From NCBI GenBank assembly GCA_019636755.1, contig JAHBWZ010000001.1:496001-560000 (forward strand): a stretch of 64,000 nt of DNA. The letters are read 5' to 3'. Below are positions 1 through 9,124 of the stretch, piece after piece. Source of the stretch: Phycisphaeraceae bacterium (GTDB taxonomy: Bacteria > Planctomycetota > Phycisphaerae > Phycisphaerales > SM1A02). Below the pieces are notes generated by a model. The model saw only the letters and a list, made by a program, of their open reading frames with translations, ran no database searches and was not told the origin of the DNA. The position numbers were made by a program, and so were the translations under genes. Within the stretch, counting starts at the first letter, position 1, and each line of letters opens with the position of its first letter.

Positions 1-831
1 CTGCCACATGCCGTTGTAGGCGACGCCGAAGAAGAGATTGATCAGCACCCCGATGAACGAGGCGCCGTAGTCGATCAGGATGAGGTGCTGCCCTGACTGC
101 AGGCAGGAGATCCGGATCTCCCGCTGCATGCCGCGATCGATGAAGGCCCGATTGAACCGCAGCCCGCGGATGTGACGCCGTGCGAGCGCCACCGCCATCG
201 CCGTGTCCGCCAGCGAGGTCACCGCCAGGACGGCGGCATAGATCATGAGTCTCGCCCACATCGGCGCGCCGGGCATGGCCAGTCCGAGGACGACGACCGC
301 GCTCGCCACGTACATCACGCGGTTGACGACCATGAAGATGTTGTCGAGTCCGACGCGCCGGTCGCCGAACAGCGCCTGCCGGTACGGCGCCAGGAAGAGC
401 CGGATCGCGACGGCGACACCATCGGAGATGAAGAGGACGGCGAGCGCCTCGTGCATCCACGCGTGCCCCTCCGGGACGCGGAAAACGCCGATCCACGCCA
501 GGGCCGCGAAGACGGCGGAGAGGCCGACCACGATGAGCGCGCCCTGCAGCGTGACGAGCAGCGCGTTCGTGTGGGTCCGGGACACGAGTTCCGGGTCACC
601 GGACGCGATCGCGGCCGCGAACTCGCGGTTGAGGCTCCCCATGATCGCGTGGTGGATCGCCTGCGAGAACCCGAACGTTCCCACCGCCAGCGAGACGAGA
701 CCGAAGATCTCCAGCCCGATCCGCCCGATGAGGAACCAGGTCAGGAAGATGCCGAGTACGAAGGTCGTGGCGAGCCGGAGGTACGTCGTCCCCGCGTTGA
801 CGATGAGCCGTGTCGAGAGCCGCTTCGGCAT
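1..831 (-). CDS. Polysaccharide flippase-like membrane protein (C-terminus cut off by window edge)
   Basis: The 277 visible codons start at an ATG at 831 and stay open to the window edge. The product has a short basic N-terminus (MPKRLSTRL) followed by several hydrophobic helices (for example TTFVLGIFLTWFLIG and ALIVVGLSAVFAALAWIGVF), as in the MATE/Wzx-type flippases that move lipid-linked saccharides across the inner membrane. The start lies 11 bp behind the stop of the GT4 glycosyltransferase upstream, so the two are probably one transcript for exopolysaccharide or lipopolysaccharide production. Family assignment rests on topology and context rather than a diagnostic motif, so another multi-helix exporter is possible. 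Confidence 0.7.
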   Translation of the reverse strand, partial: MPKRLSTRLIVNAGTTYLRLATTFVLGIFLTWFLIGRIGLEIFGLVSLAVGTFGFSQAIHHAIMGSLNREFAAAIASGDPELVSRTHTNALLVTLQGALIVVGLSAVFAALAWIGVFRVPEGHAWMHEALAVLFISDGVAVAIRLFLAPYRQALFGDRRVGLDNIFMVVNRVMYVASAVVVLGLAMPGAPMWARLMIYAAVLAVTSLADTAMAVALARRHIRGLRFNRAFIDRGMQREIRISCLQSGQHLILIDYGASFIGVLINLFFGVAYNGMWQ

Positions 832-842
832 GGACGCTCCGT

Positions 843-2018
843 TCATCCCGCGCGTCGCGCCGCAGGCGCAGACCCGCGCACGATCCGCTCGTAGTGCCCC
901 GCCCAGCGACGGGCGATGGCGCTCCAGTCCCACGTGGCCGCGACGAACGGCCTGGCCCGCGCCGCGGCGGCCGCACGCAGGGCGCCGTCGCGCGTCCACG
1001 CGGCGATCGCGTCCGCGAGTGCGTCCACCTCGCACGGCACCACGGCACCCACCTCGCCGCGGGTGATGTCGTCGTGGATGTTGACCTGGTCGGAGACGAT
1101 GACCGGCAGGCCGGCGGCCAGCGCCTCCACCACCGCGACCCCGAAGTTCTCCTGGTACGACGGCAGGCAGAAGAGATCGCCGTCCACGAATGCCGCCAGC
1201 CGTGCCTCGCCGCGCAGCAGCCCGGTGAAGAGCACGTCGTCCTGCAGGCGTTCCACCTCGACCATCCGACGGATCGCCCCCATCGAGTCCCGATCGTCGG
1301 GACCGGCGATGACCAGCATCCAGCCCGGGGGCCGGACGCGGGCGAAGGCGGGGATGAGCAGATCCAGCCCCTTCTTGGGATGCACCCGTCCGAGGAACAG
1401 CAGGATGGCGCGATCGCCGACCGCGGGATAGAGCGCCCGGAACGTGCCGCGCGGCGGCAGCGCCGCGAACTCGGAGAGATCCACGCCGCCCGGCTCGACG
1501 AGACCCGGAGGCCGGAGACCGAGCGGTGCGACAAGCCGACGCTCGGTCTCGCTCGTGAAGTGCATGGCCGCCGCACCGTTCAGGTTGCGCCGCAGTCGCC
1601 ACGCCATGTAGACCATCTTCCGGATCCGGCTCTGCCGCAGGCACCAGGGATCGAGCATGCCGCAGGGCCGGAAGATGTATGGCACACCGTGCACCCGGCA
1701 CGCGCGCACGGCCTCGTGCTGGATCTGCATCCAGACGCCGTGGATGTGGCAGATGTCCGCATCCGCCACCGCGCGACCGAGGTCCCCGCGCATGGTCGGG
1801 CAGGTCGCGAGCGGACCGCGACACGGTCCGCAGCGGATGATCCGCACCCCGATCCGCGCCAGGGCGTCGGGCAGCTCGGGACTGTCGCCCGGCCGCACGC
1901 CGACGAAACAGGTGACGTCGAGCCCGATGGCGTGCTGCGCCCCGGCCAGCCCGAACAGGGCGAACGTCGGTCCGCCCTGTCGGTGGTCCATGCCCGAGAT
2001 GACGTGAAGGACGCGCAT
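843..2018 (-). CDS. Glycosyltransferase family 4 (GT-B fold)
   Basis: The protein of about 391 residues begins MRVLHVISGM and carries the GT4 signature: a glycine-rich acceptor-side loop (HRQGGPT), LFLGRVHPKKGLDLLIPAF in the second Rossmann domain, and the donor-binding stretch LPSYQENFGVAVVEALAAG with the E-x7-E pattern. Such enzymes transfer a sugar from a nucleotide donor to a growing saccharide at the cytoplasmic membrane face. I prefer the ATG at 2018 because MRVLHVI is the usual family start; an in-frame ATG at 2033 adds five residues. It is followed closely by the flippase-like gene. The substrate cannot be read from the sequence. Confidence 0.88.
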   Translation of the reverse strand: MRVLHVISGMDHRQGGPTFALFGLAGAQHAIGLDVTCFVGVRPGDSPELPDALARIGVRIIRCGPCRGPLATCPTMRGDLGRAVADADICHIHGVWMQIQHEAVRACRVHGVPYIFRPCGMLDPWCLRQSRIRKMVYMAWRLRRNLNGAAAMHFTSETERRLVAPLGLRPPGLVEPGGVDLSEFAALPPRGTFRALYPAVGDRAILLFLGRVHPKKGLDLLIPAFARVRPPGWMLVIAGPDDRDSMGAIRRMVEVERLQDDVLFTGLLRGEARLAAFVDGDLFCLPSYQENFGVAVVEALAAGLPVIVSDQVNIHDDITRGEVGAVVPCEVDALADAIAAWTRDGALRAAAAARARPFVAATWDWSAIARRWAGHYERIVRGSAPAARRAG

Positions 2019-2214
2019 CGTGCCCGCCGGCATCCTCCGCCGACGGGATCGACAGGCTAGCAGCCGGATGCACGTCGTGCCGACGGCGCGCCGGACCGCG
2101 CCGCATCTGGTGCGATCGTCAGCCGGTCGCCTCTCTCCGTTTCCGCGGCACCATGACTGTCGCCGGGACGGAACGCAGGACGGTCGCCGGGACGGGCACC
2201 GTCAGGGAGCGCCG

Positions 2215-3135
2215 TCACGCGGCGTCATCGCCGGCGCGGCCGTCGCGCCGCAGCGGGCGCCTCGGTCGCGCGGGCGGCGGCGCGGCTTCCTCGCCGGTGT
2301 CGGCCCCGGACCGTGGCGCGCGGGCGGGACGCGTTCCGCCGTCGCCGGTCATGCCTTCGCCGGGCATGCCGTCGCCGGGTATGGATGGTCGCGGCCTGGC
2401 ACGCTCGCGCCGCAGCGCGAGTCGGTCACCAAGAACCCGGCGCTGCGCGTCATCCAGCAGCGCCCAGATCCGCGTCTGCGCCTCCGACGGAGACGGCATC
2501 GCCTCGCGCAGCGCCTCCGCGCGCTCCCGCAGCGCCGGCGCCGACTCCGGGGTCATCGTGTCATCGCCGTCGCGCATGGGCGGGCTGGCCGCGCGCGGTC
2601 CGCGCTCCCGCATCGCCTGCACCTGCTGCCGGAGTCGCCTCATCTCGGGACCGTGTGTCTCCATGAAGTCGCGCACACGCTCTTCATGCGCCCGCACGAT
2701 CTCGCGGACGCTCGCCTGCTGCTCGCGGCTCAGTCCCACGCCGCGCAGCGCCGCCAGGAACTCGGGCATCGGGAGAGGCTCTGCCGCGCCCATGCCGGAC
2801 GCGCCGCCCGGCGCAGATGCCGCCACGCCGCGCCGACGGCGGACGGGCGCCTCCGCCTCAGGCTCGACGCGCGGCCCGCGGAGCAGGTCGTCCGGTGGCG
2901 CATCCGCGACGCCGCCCGGCGCTGCGCGGCCATCGCTGCGCCGCGCCCGGCGCCCGGCGGCCGGTGCCGCGCCGGCCGGCGCCGGATCCCCGTCCCGCGC
3001 CGCGGGTGGCGGATCCTGTGACGGCGCGGGCCCCGCGCCGGAGAACGACCACGCCGTGGCGCCGGTCAGGAGGACGGCGGCCACGGCGGCGGCGAGCGAC
3101 ATCGGGCATGAAGGGCGGGTCGGGCATGGGGACAT
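2215..3135 (-). CDS. Secreted low-complexity protein with a Spy/CpxP-like helical segment
   Basis: The start at 3135 is chosen because AGAGGGAG lies about 8 bases upstream on the coding strand. The product has a signal peptide (MSLAAAVAAVLLTGATAWSF), then a long Pro/Ala/Arg-rich linker, a helical region (LSREQQASVREIVRAHEE and following) resembling the LTxxQ-type repeats of Spy/CpxP periplasmic proteins, a second similar helix (PSEAQTRIWALLDDAQRR), and a Pro/Arg-rich tail. It is probably a periplasmic protein with no recognised enzymatic domain. Similarity to Spy/CpxP is a pattern-level impression only. It diverges from the Mrp ATPase gene. Confidence 0.6.
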   Translation of the reverse strand: MSPCPTRPSCPMSLAAAVAAVLLTGATAWSFSGAGPAPSQDPPPAARDGDPAPAGAAPAAGRRARRSDGRAAPGGVADAPPDDLLRGPRVEPEAEAPVRRRRGVAASAPGGASGMGAAEPLPMPEFLAALRGVGLSREQQASVREIVRAHEERVRDFMETHGPEMRRLRQQVQAMRERGPRAASPPMRDGDDTMTPESAPALRERAEALREAMPSPSEAQTRIWALLDDAQRRVLGDRLALRRERARPRPSIPGDGMPGEGMTGDGGTRPARAPRSGADTGEEAAPPPARPRRPLRRDGRAGDDAA

Positions 3136-3452
3136 GTCGGTACTCCCTCTGGGCGACGCGATGCAGGGGCGCCTCGAGCGACGCAATGCGGACGGCATTG
3201 TCGTCGATGCTGCGCCGCACGGACCCGGTCCGTCGCGGAATGGCCGCGCGCGCCGCGCGGGCCCCTACGCCGGGCATCGGCGCGCCATCCCCGGGCCCGA
3301 TGACCCGGATCGTCCCTCCCGCATCGCCGGATCCGGAGAATCGCGCCGGATGGTGGTTCCCGGACCCGCCCGGACCTGGGCGCGCACGGCCACGCGGCCG
3401 CGCCGCCCGGGCTACCATCGCCGTTCACCCCGCGCGGAGATCAACCGACACC
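3136..3452. other. Divergent intergenic region
   Basis: This stretch separates the secreted-protein gene (leftward) from the Mrp gene (rightward) and must hold both promoters. No convincing -35/-10 pair stands out in the very GC-rich sequence. Open frames crossing it in both directions lack a recognisable product. Confidence 0.4.
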
Positions 3453-4550
3453 ATGCCGCTGAATGAGCAACTCGTCCGCGATGCCCTTTCGACCGTCGAG
3501 GATCCGGATCTCAGGAAGGATCTCGTCACCCTGGGCATGGTGCAGGGCATCGACCTCGGGCCCGGACGCGTGACGGTCCGGATCGAACTGACCACCCCGG
3601 CCTGCCCCATGAAGGACCGGATCCGCACGGACATCGAGGGCGCCATTCGAGCGGCGGCGCAGAGCGCCGGTGACGGCCCGCCCGAGATCACCGTGGACTT
3701 CTCCGCGGACGTCCGTCGCCCCAACGAGAAGGTCCGCGACCGCGGCACACCGCTGCCGCAGGTCCGCCACGTCATCGCGGTCGGCGCGGGCAAGGGCGGC
3801 GTCGGCAAGTCGACGATCGCGGTGAACCTCGCCGTCGGCCTGGCCCGGGCCGGCGCGCGGGCAGGCGTCCTGGACGGCGACATCTTCGGTCCGAGCCTGC
3901 CGACGATGCTCGGGCTCGACACCATTCCGGGCCAGGTCGAGGGCAACATGCTGCTGCCCTTCGAAGTCCACGGCATCCGCGCGATGACGATCGGGAAACT
4001 GGTCGAACCGGACAAGGCACTCATCTGGCGCGGCCCGATGGCACACAGTGCATTCCGCCAGCTCGCCACGCAGACGGAATGGGGCGAGCTGGACTACCTC
4101 ATCATCGATCTCCCGCCGGGCACCGGCGATGTCCCGCTGACGATGGCACAACTCCTGCCGCTCAGCGGCGCCGTGGTCGTCTGCACGCCACAGCGCGTGG
4201 CACTCGACGATGCGCGCCGCGCCATCCGCATGTTCCAGCAGCTTGGAATCGATCTGCTCGGCATCGTGGAGAACATGAGCAGCTATGTGGATGACAGCGG
4301 CCGTGAGCACGACCTGTTCGGGCGGGGCGGCGCTGAACTGCTGGCGCAGGAGATGCACGTGCCGTTTCTCGGGGCGGTTCCCCTGGTGCCCGCGCTGCGG
4401 ATCAACAGCGATCTCGGCACGCCGCTGAAGAACTGGACCGGCGGACCGCTGACCGAAGCGCTCGACGGGATGGTCCGCCAGCTTGCCGCGCAGGTGTCGA
4501 TCGCCTCCATGCAGGGACGTTTCGTCCAGCCGACGCTCTCCGTGCACTGA
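3453..4550 (+). CDS. Mrp/NBP35-family P-loop ATPase (iron-sulfur cluster carrier type)
   Basis: The 365-residue protein has an N-terminal MIP18/DUF59 domain (about 1-90, with CPMKD at 51-55), the deviant Walker A GKGGVGKST at 113-121, and the Mrp signature DLPPGTGD. These ATPases bind and pass Fe-S clusters to apoproteins in the cytoplasm. The ATG at 3453 is used because DUF59 starts there; the longer upstream open frame is non-coding in character. The CxxC pair that normally follows ENMS and ligates the bridging cluster is absent here: ENMSSYVDDSGREHDLFG contains no cysteine. Similar cysteine-free forms exist in other lineages as far as I recall. Confidence 0.92.
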   Translation: MPLNEQLVRDALSTVEDPDLRKDLVTLGMVQGIDLGPGRVTVRIELTTPACPMKDRIRTDIEGAIRAAAQSAGDGPPEITVDFSADVRRPNEKVRDRGTPLPQVRHVIAVGAGKGGVGKSTIAVNLAVGLARAGARAGVLDGDIFGPSLPTMLGLDTIPGQVEGNMLLPFEVHGIRAMTIGKLVEPDKALIWRGPMAHSAFRQLATQTEWGELDYLIIDLPPGTGDVPLTMAQLLPLSGAVVVCTPQRVALDDARRAIRMFQQLGIDLLGIVENMSSYVDDSGREHDLFGRGGAELLAQEMHVPFLGAVPLVPALRINSDLGTPLKNWTGGPLTEALDGMVRQLAAQVSIASMQGRFVQPTLSVH

Positions 4551-4672
4551 TCCGGACCGCGGGCGCGGTCCCGGGCGCGCCGCGAGTCTCCCGGCGCGGC
4601 ACGTCCGGCTGCCTGCCGGCACGCCAGCGTCCCAGCGCGCCTGCTGCGGCGACCGGACGCGGCGCGGGCGTG

Positions 4673-6139
4673 CTACGACAGCGCGACGCCCATGAAGGAC
4701 AGCACGATGCCGTTCGACATGGCGTGCATGACCATCGGGGCGATCAGGCTGCCGCGTGCCTCGCGGACCAGGGCGAACGCAATGGCCAGGCTCGAGAGCA
4801 CCGGGATCGCCAGGACGCCCTGCGGATGGACCGCGGCGAACACCAGCGCACTGCCGAGCGCCGAAACCAGCACGCTCACCACGCGCGGCGCACGGTGGCT
4901 GGCGGTCCGGAGATGCTGATAGAGAACGCCGCGGAACATCGTCTCCTCGATGACCGGCGCCGCCACCGATCCCACCAGCAGGACGAGCAGGAACGTCCAG
5001 ACCCCGCCGCCCGCCACGACCTCCACGATCGGATGCGCGGGACCCGTCGGATCGTCGGAGAGAAGCCCCGCCTCGACGGGGGCGGAGAAGACCTGGGACA
5101 CCGCCATGAGCAGGAGCGTCATGCCGACGCCGATCGCCAGGAGCGGCAGCGCCGCAAGGTATCCCGCCAGGCCCCAGCCGATCTCGACCAGCACGCCGCG
5201 TCCGCTCGTCAGCCCGGTCTCACGCCGCACCTGCGCGAACGGGACGCCGCGCAGGACCGGCCAGGCGAGCGCGCCAAGACTGAGCGCGAACGCGAGCAGA
5301 CTGCCGAGCAGCGGCGGGATCGCGGCCGGGAGCACGCCGCCGACGCCGATCTGGAGGGCAAGGAAGAGGACCAGCCAGACGGCGAACGTCTCGGCATGGA
5401 TCCCGTGCAGCGCGCGCGGGGAGGCCCCGTCGAAGTGCAGGGCGAGTCGCCCGGTCATGACCCCGAAGAACGCCGCGAGCAGCAGGCCGGCGCCCACGAT
5501 GCCGCCCAGGATCGCGCCGCAGACCAGCGTGATCGCCGCGAGAAACGTGCCGGTCGCCTGCCGCCGCGCCCGTGCCTGGTCGTCGGCGCGGAGCGCGCCG
5601 GTTGCCAGCCGCCCGAACCATCCCAGGCCCGCATGCAGGTCTTCCCGCTCGGCCGGCGCGAGCGCGGCCGGTTCATCGACCAGGAGTCCGGCCAGGATCC
5701 GCACGCGTTCGCGATCGCGCGCCGAGAGCGCGAAGGACCGCTCGGTCCCGCGGGAGCGTTCCTCCTCCAGGTCGACGACGGCCATGAGCACGTCCAGCCG
5801 CTCCCGCGCCGTGGCGCGCCCCTCCATCTCCGCGGCCAGCGCCACGCCGCGAAGCCGCATCCCGAAGGACCCGGACCCGAAGAGCTTGCCAGCCTCCGCG
5901 GCCATCAGCGCGGACTGCGTGCCGAGCACCTGCGCCGCCCCCAGAAGGTACCGCCCCTGCAGTTCGGCCATGGCCTGCGTGATGCCGTCCAGGTCGACCC
6001 GGTCGGGCGTGTCGCCCGGCGCCCGGGGCGGCGCCTCGGGCCGGGCGGCATGGGCTGCCATGACGACCGCCACCACGAGCGCGATGACCAGCCAGGCCAC
6101 GCCCGGACGCGGTCGGCCCGGCCAGCGCAGGCGCGGCAT
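4673..6139 (-). CDS. CPBP-family intramembrane glutamic endopeptidase
   Basis: The 488-residue membrane protein carries the CPBP/Abi (CAAX prenyl protease-like) motif near its C-terminus: EETMFRG gives the EExxxR core, followed by a histidine in FAAVHPQG on the next helix and a further His/Asn in MHAMSN. Start at 6139 is supported by GGGAG a few bases upstream and by an immediately following membrane helix (PGVAWLVIALVVAVVMAAHA). The first 200 residues form a soluble helical domain of unknown role, which is longer than in a minimal family member. It diverges from rplM. Possible roles include cleavage of membrane-bound peptides; the substrate is unknown. Confidence 0.85.
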   Translation of the reverse strand: MPRLRWPGRPRPGVAWLVIALVVAVVMAAHAARPEAPPRAPGDTPDRVDLDGITQAMAELQGRYLLGAAQVLGTQSALMAAEAGKLFGSGSFGMRLRGVALAAEMEGRATARERLDVLMAVVDLEEERSRGTERSFALSARDRERVRILAGLLVDEPAALAPAEREDLHAGLGWFGRLATGALRADDQARARRQATGTFLAAITLVCGAILGGIVGAGLLLAAFFGVMTGRLALHFDGASPRALHGIHAETFAVWLVLFLALQIGVGGVLPAAIPPLLGSLLAFALSLGALAWPVLRGVPFAQVRRETGLTSGRGVLVEIGWGLAGYLAALPLLAIGVGMTLLLMAVSQVFSAPVEAGLLSDDPTGPAHPIVEVVAGGGVWTFLLVLLVGSVAAPVIEETMFRGVLYQHLRTASHRAPRVVSVLVSALGSALVFAAVHPQGVLAIPVLSSLAIAFALVREARGSLIAPMVMHAMSNGIVLSFMGVALS

Positions 6140-6282
6140 CGCGCGCTCCCGGTCGACCGGGTGAACCGGATCATCGATGCCGTCCGGCCCGCGCGCGCCG
6201 CCCGACAGGCATGGATCGGCGGGGCCGGTCACCGCCTGGGGCGGCCGACCGGATGCGCCGGGCGTTGGATCGGGCGGTTGCG

Positions 6283-6310
6283 TTGACACGGCGGGAGAAG
6301 CCTGTATCCT
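6283..6310 (+). promoter_or_regulatory. Probable sigma-70-type promoter of rplM-rpsI
   Basis: TTGACA at 6283-6288 and TATCCT at 6305-6310 are separated by 16 bp and lie about 40 bp before the rplM start. The -35 is a perfect match and the -10 matches four of six consensus bases. Confidence 0.6.
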
Positions 6311-6350
6311 ACCCGACTTCCCATTCCCGGCCGGGCCCTCTCCCGGTTGA

Positions 6351-6797
6351 ATGAGTGCGCTCATGCCCCGCCAGACCACGTTTCGAAAGTCCCCGGAAGT
6401 CACGCGAAACTGGCATCATGTCGATGCGAGCGATCGCGTCCTCGGCCGGCTCGCCGCGCGGATCGCCGTCATCCTGATGGGCAAGCATCGCCCGGACTAC
6501 ACGCCGCACGTCGATACCGGCGACTTCGTCATCGTGACGAACGCGGCGAAGGTCGTGATGACGGGCCGCAAGGCCGAGCATCGCGTGAAGACCAGTTACA
6601 GCGGCTACCCCGGTGGTCTGCGCTCGGTCTCCTACGCCCAGATCCTGGAGAAGCACCCGGAGCGCCTCGTGGAGAACGCGGTCCGCCGGATGCTTCCGAA
6701 GAGTCGCCTCGGCCGGCAGATGTTCCTCAAGCTCAAGGTCTATCGCGGCGCAGAGCATCCGCACCAGGCGCAGCAGCCGGTGCCGCTGTCTCTCTGA
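6351..6797 (+). CDS. rplM: 50S ribosomal protein L13
   Basis: The 148-residue product shows the L13 core: WHHVDASDRVLGRLA at the N-terminus, HRPDYTPHVDTGDFVIV, the YSGYPGGL loop and RMLPKSRLGR near the C-terminus. It is an early-assembling protein of the large subunit that binds 23S rRNA. The start could be 6351 or the in-frame ATG at 6363, as neither has a strong Shine-Dalgarno sequence. rpsI follows 70 bp downstream, the standard bacterial L13-S9 pair, and a probable promoter lies upstream. Confidence 0.97.
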   Translation: MSALMPRQTTFRKSPEVTRNWHHVDASDRVLGRLAARIAVILMGKHRPDYTPHVDTGDFVIVTNAAKVVMTGRKAEHRVKTSYSGYPGGLRSVSYAQILEKHPERLVENAVRRMLPKSRLGRQMFLKLKVYRGAEHPHQAQQPVPLSL

Positions 6798-6867
6798 GAA
6801 CCGCGCACCGTTCCGTCCACCCGGGATATCCCGGCACTCCGCCCGCCACCGCTGAAGATCACCCGTG

Positions 6868-7332
6868 ATGACGCCTGCGACGACCCTCGACTCCGCGACC
6901 GCCACTCCCGCCACGCAGTCCGCCCCGCGGCGCCCCCTTCGCGACGCCAGGTGGTGGTGGGGCGTGGGTCGACGGAAGACCGCCGTCGCCCGCGTCCGTG
7001 TCCGTCCCGGCAGCGGGAACATCACCGTGAACGGGAAGCCGTACGACCGGTTCTTCTGCGTGGAGCGTGACCGCAAGGACATCCTCAACGTCCTCGAGAC
7101 GGCGAAGATGTCGACTGCCGTGGACGTCGAGGTGAATGTCGACGGCGGCGGGACCACGGGCCAGGCGGGCGCCATCGTGCTTGGACTCGCCCGCGCCCTC
7201 AACAACTACGACGCCTCGCTGATCGGGACGCTTCGCGACCATCACCTGCTCACACGGGACCCGCGCAAGGTCGAGCGGAAGAAGTACGGTCAGGCGGGTG
7301 CCCGGCGCCGGTTCCAGTTCTCGAAGCGCTGA
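6868..7332 (+). CDS. rpsI: 30S ribosomal protein S9
   Basis: The 154-residue protein has the S9 motif GVGRRKTAVARVRV preceded by a roughly 30-residue Ala/Thr/Pro-rich extension, and the conserved basic C-terminus ending QFSKR, which contacts P-site tRNA in the 30S head. A GTG one codon upstream (6865) is an alternative start. It is cotranscribed with rplM. The N-terminal extension is longer than in the E. coli protein and is probably disordered. Confidence 0.97.
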   Translation: MTPATTLDSATATPATQSAPRRPLRDARWWWGVGRRKTAVARVRVRPGSGNITVNGKPYDRFFCVERDRKDILNVLETAKMSTAVDVEVNVDGGGTTGQAGAIVLGLARALNNYDASLIGTLRDHHLLTRDPRKVERKKYGQAGARRRFQFSKR

Positions 7333-7390
7333 TCGCGCCGCTCCGCTCATCCAGGGCCGGCTGGCCGCCCCTCGCCCCCGGGGCCCGGGG

Positions 7391-9124
7391 TCAGCCGTCC
7401 GGGCGCTCGTGCCCGGCACCGCCCGGGCGCGATTCGAGCGCCGGTGTCCCCGCGTCGGCGGCGCCACGCGCCGGCGCGGCGTACGGCGCCGCCGACGCCA
7501 TCTGCCGCAGCCGATCCAGCGCACCGTCGATGCGGCGCGTCACCTGGCGTTCCTCCTCCCCCGTCGCACCGGCGATCTCCGCGATCGACTGCGCCGGCCC
7601 GGCGCCGAGTCCGTAGTGCACCTCGATGACCGCGCGCAGCGCCGGCGACAGCGCTGGCACGTACGGTCGAAGCCGGTCCGGAAGGTCCGTCAGGCGCGCC
7701 CATCGCGCCGGCGGTGCCGGCGGATCCGGACGGATCACCCCGGCGACATGCCGTGCGTGGGCCTTGAGCGGGCGCCCGCGCAGACGGTCGGCGACGGCGC
7801 CCGCAAGCCGGTCCGCGGCCAGGACGACGCGACGGACCGGGCGGGCGTGTCCCGCGGGGTCCCCCTCGTCCGCCTCGCGGCAGACCATGCCGATGACGGC
7901 GCCCACCAGTCCCGCAAGCAGTTCTCCGGGCAGGACGGCCGGACGGAGCCCGAGCCCGAGCGGCAGGCGCCCCAGGGCCACCGGCAGGAGCATCGTGATC
8001 GCCCGGGCGCGAAGCTGGCCCGCCCAGCGGAGATCCGTCTCGATCCGGTCCACGGCACGCGCGCCGGGCCAGGTCGCCAGCGCGGCCAGGGCCGTGCGCG
8101 CACGCCAGCGAAGCAGGTGCGACGCCGCGAGCACCTGGTCCAGCGCCGGTTCATCCGGCGCCGCGGCGCGATCCGCCGCATCCAGGAGCACCAGCACGTC
8201 CTCGACCGGAAGCCGTTCATCGAGGTGCTCCGCGACCGACCGCGGGGCCAGGATGATCGTCTCGGCATCGACGAGCGTGAACGTCGGCAGCACGACGCAC
8301 GGAATGTCGATCCGGGCCAGCGCGTGTCCACGGGCCCGCGCATCGGCGCGGCGGATCGTCGCGGTCGTGCGCCGGAAGCGCACCGCCAGCGCCGACACGC
8401 CCACACCGCGCCGGCGGGCGCGGCGGATGAACTCCAGGTCGCGCGCCCGCAGCGGCTTCCCGCCGCCGAAGCAGCCTTCGCGGGCGTCGAGATCGCGCAG
8501 CAGCCGGCGCATCGTCTCGTGCGCGCGCCCCTCGCGCTGCGCGATCCGCAGTGCCGCCTGGTTGAGCGAGAGACCCGCCGCCGCCAGCCGTCGCGCCTCG
8601 CGCCGGACCAGGTCGATCGACTCATCCGACAGTCGCGTGAACCGCGCCGCGGCGCTGAGCCGTGCCTCCGACCGCGCGCGGAAGCGCGCCATCGCATCGC
8701 GGAAGCAGACGACGCGCGATGCGCCGGACACGGGGTCGACGAGGGTGTGGCAGACCAGGCCCTCCCGCCGCAGGCGCTGCACCGTTTTCGCGGAGACGCC
8801 CAGTCGCCGGGCGACCTCGGTCAGCGTCAACGGTTCCCGGTCCCCGATGGCATCCACGCGCGCCCGCGCCGAGAGTCGCAGCACGAGCACGCCGAGGTCG
8901 CGCACCAGCGATCGACCGCCCAGGAGCGCATCGGCGCGGTCGCTTCGGAATCCCGTCAGCCGGAAGACGACCCACCCCGACGGATAGACCTGCGCGGGCT
9001 CGATCGTGGCGATCAGCGACTCGGCATGCTCCGCGATGCGCAGGAGCACGTCGGACGGCGCGTACTGGAGTTCGGCTTCCAGCCGGGCGATCGCCTCCTG
9101 CTCGAAGCGCGCCTGCCGGGCCAT
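7391..9124 (-). CDS. Sigma-70-like / HTH DNA-binding protein
   Basis: The ATG at 9124 overlaps the mqnA stop as TGATG, so the gene is translationally coupled; a longer open frame upstream is only the shadow of mqnA. The 577-residue product has a MerR-like HTH at about 98-125 (LTEVARRLGVSAKTVQRLRREG), a second helical segment resembling sigma region 3 (SIDLVRREARRLAAAG), and a C-terminal sigma region-4-like segment (ALRAVIEVHYGL...EIAGATGEEERQV). It is likely a transcription factor or atypical sigma factor. Region 2, needed for -10 recognition, is not recognisable, so activity as a true sigma factor is uncertain. Confidence 0.65.
   Translation of the reverse strand: MARQARFEQEAIARLEAELQYAPSDVLLRIAEHAESLIATIEPAQVYPSGWVVFRLTGFRSDRADALLGGRSLVRDLGVLVLRLSARARVDAIGDREPLTLTEVARRLGVSAKTVQRLRREGLVCHTLVDPVSGASRVVCFRDAMARFRARSEARLSAAARFTRLSDESIDLVRREARRLAAAGLSLNQAALRIAQREGRAHETMRRLLRDLDAREGCFGGGKPLRARDLEFIRRARRRGVGVSALAVRFRRTTATIRRADARARGHALARIDIPCVVLPTFTLVDAETIILAPRSVAEHLDERLPVEDVLVLLDAADRAAAPDEPALDQVLAASHLLRWRARTALAALATWPGARAVDRIETDLRWAGQLRARAITMLLPVALGRLPLGLGLRPAVLPGELLAGLVGAVIGMVCREADEGDPAGHARPVRRVVLAADRLAGAVADRLRGRPLKAHARHVAGVIRPDPPAPPARWARLTDLPDRLRPYVPALSPALRAVIEVHYGLGAGPAQSIAEIAGATGEEERQVTRRIDGALDRLRQMASAAPYAAPARGAADAGTPALESRPGGAGHERPDG

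Noticed and set aside
4670-6286. 538-codon plus-strand frame opposite the CPBP protease
   Set aside because: Composition is shadow-like, with runs of Arg, Asp, His and Gln, while the minus strand has membrane helices and the EExxxR motif.
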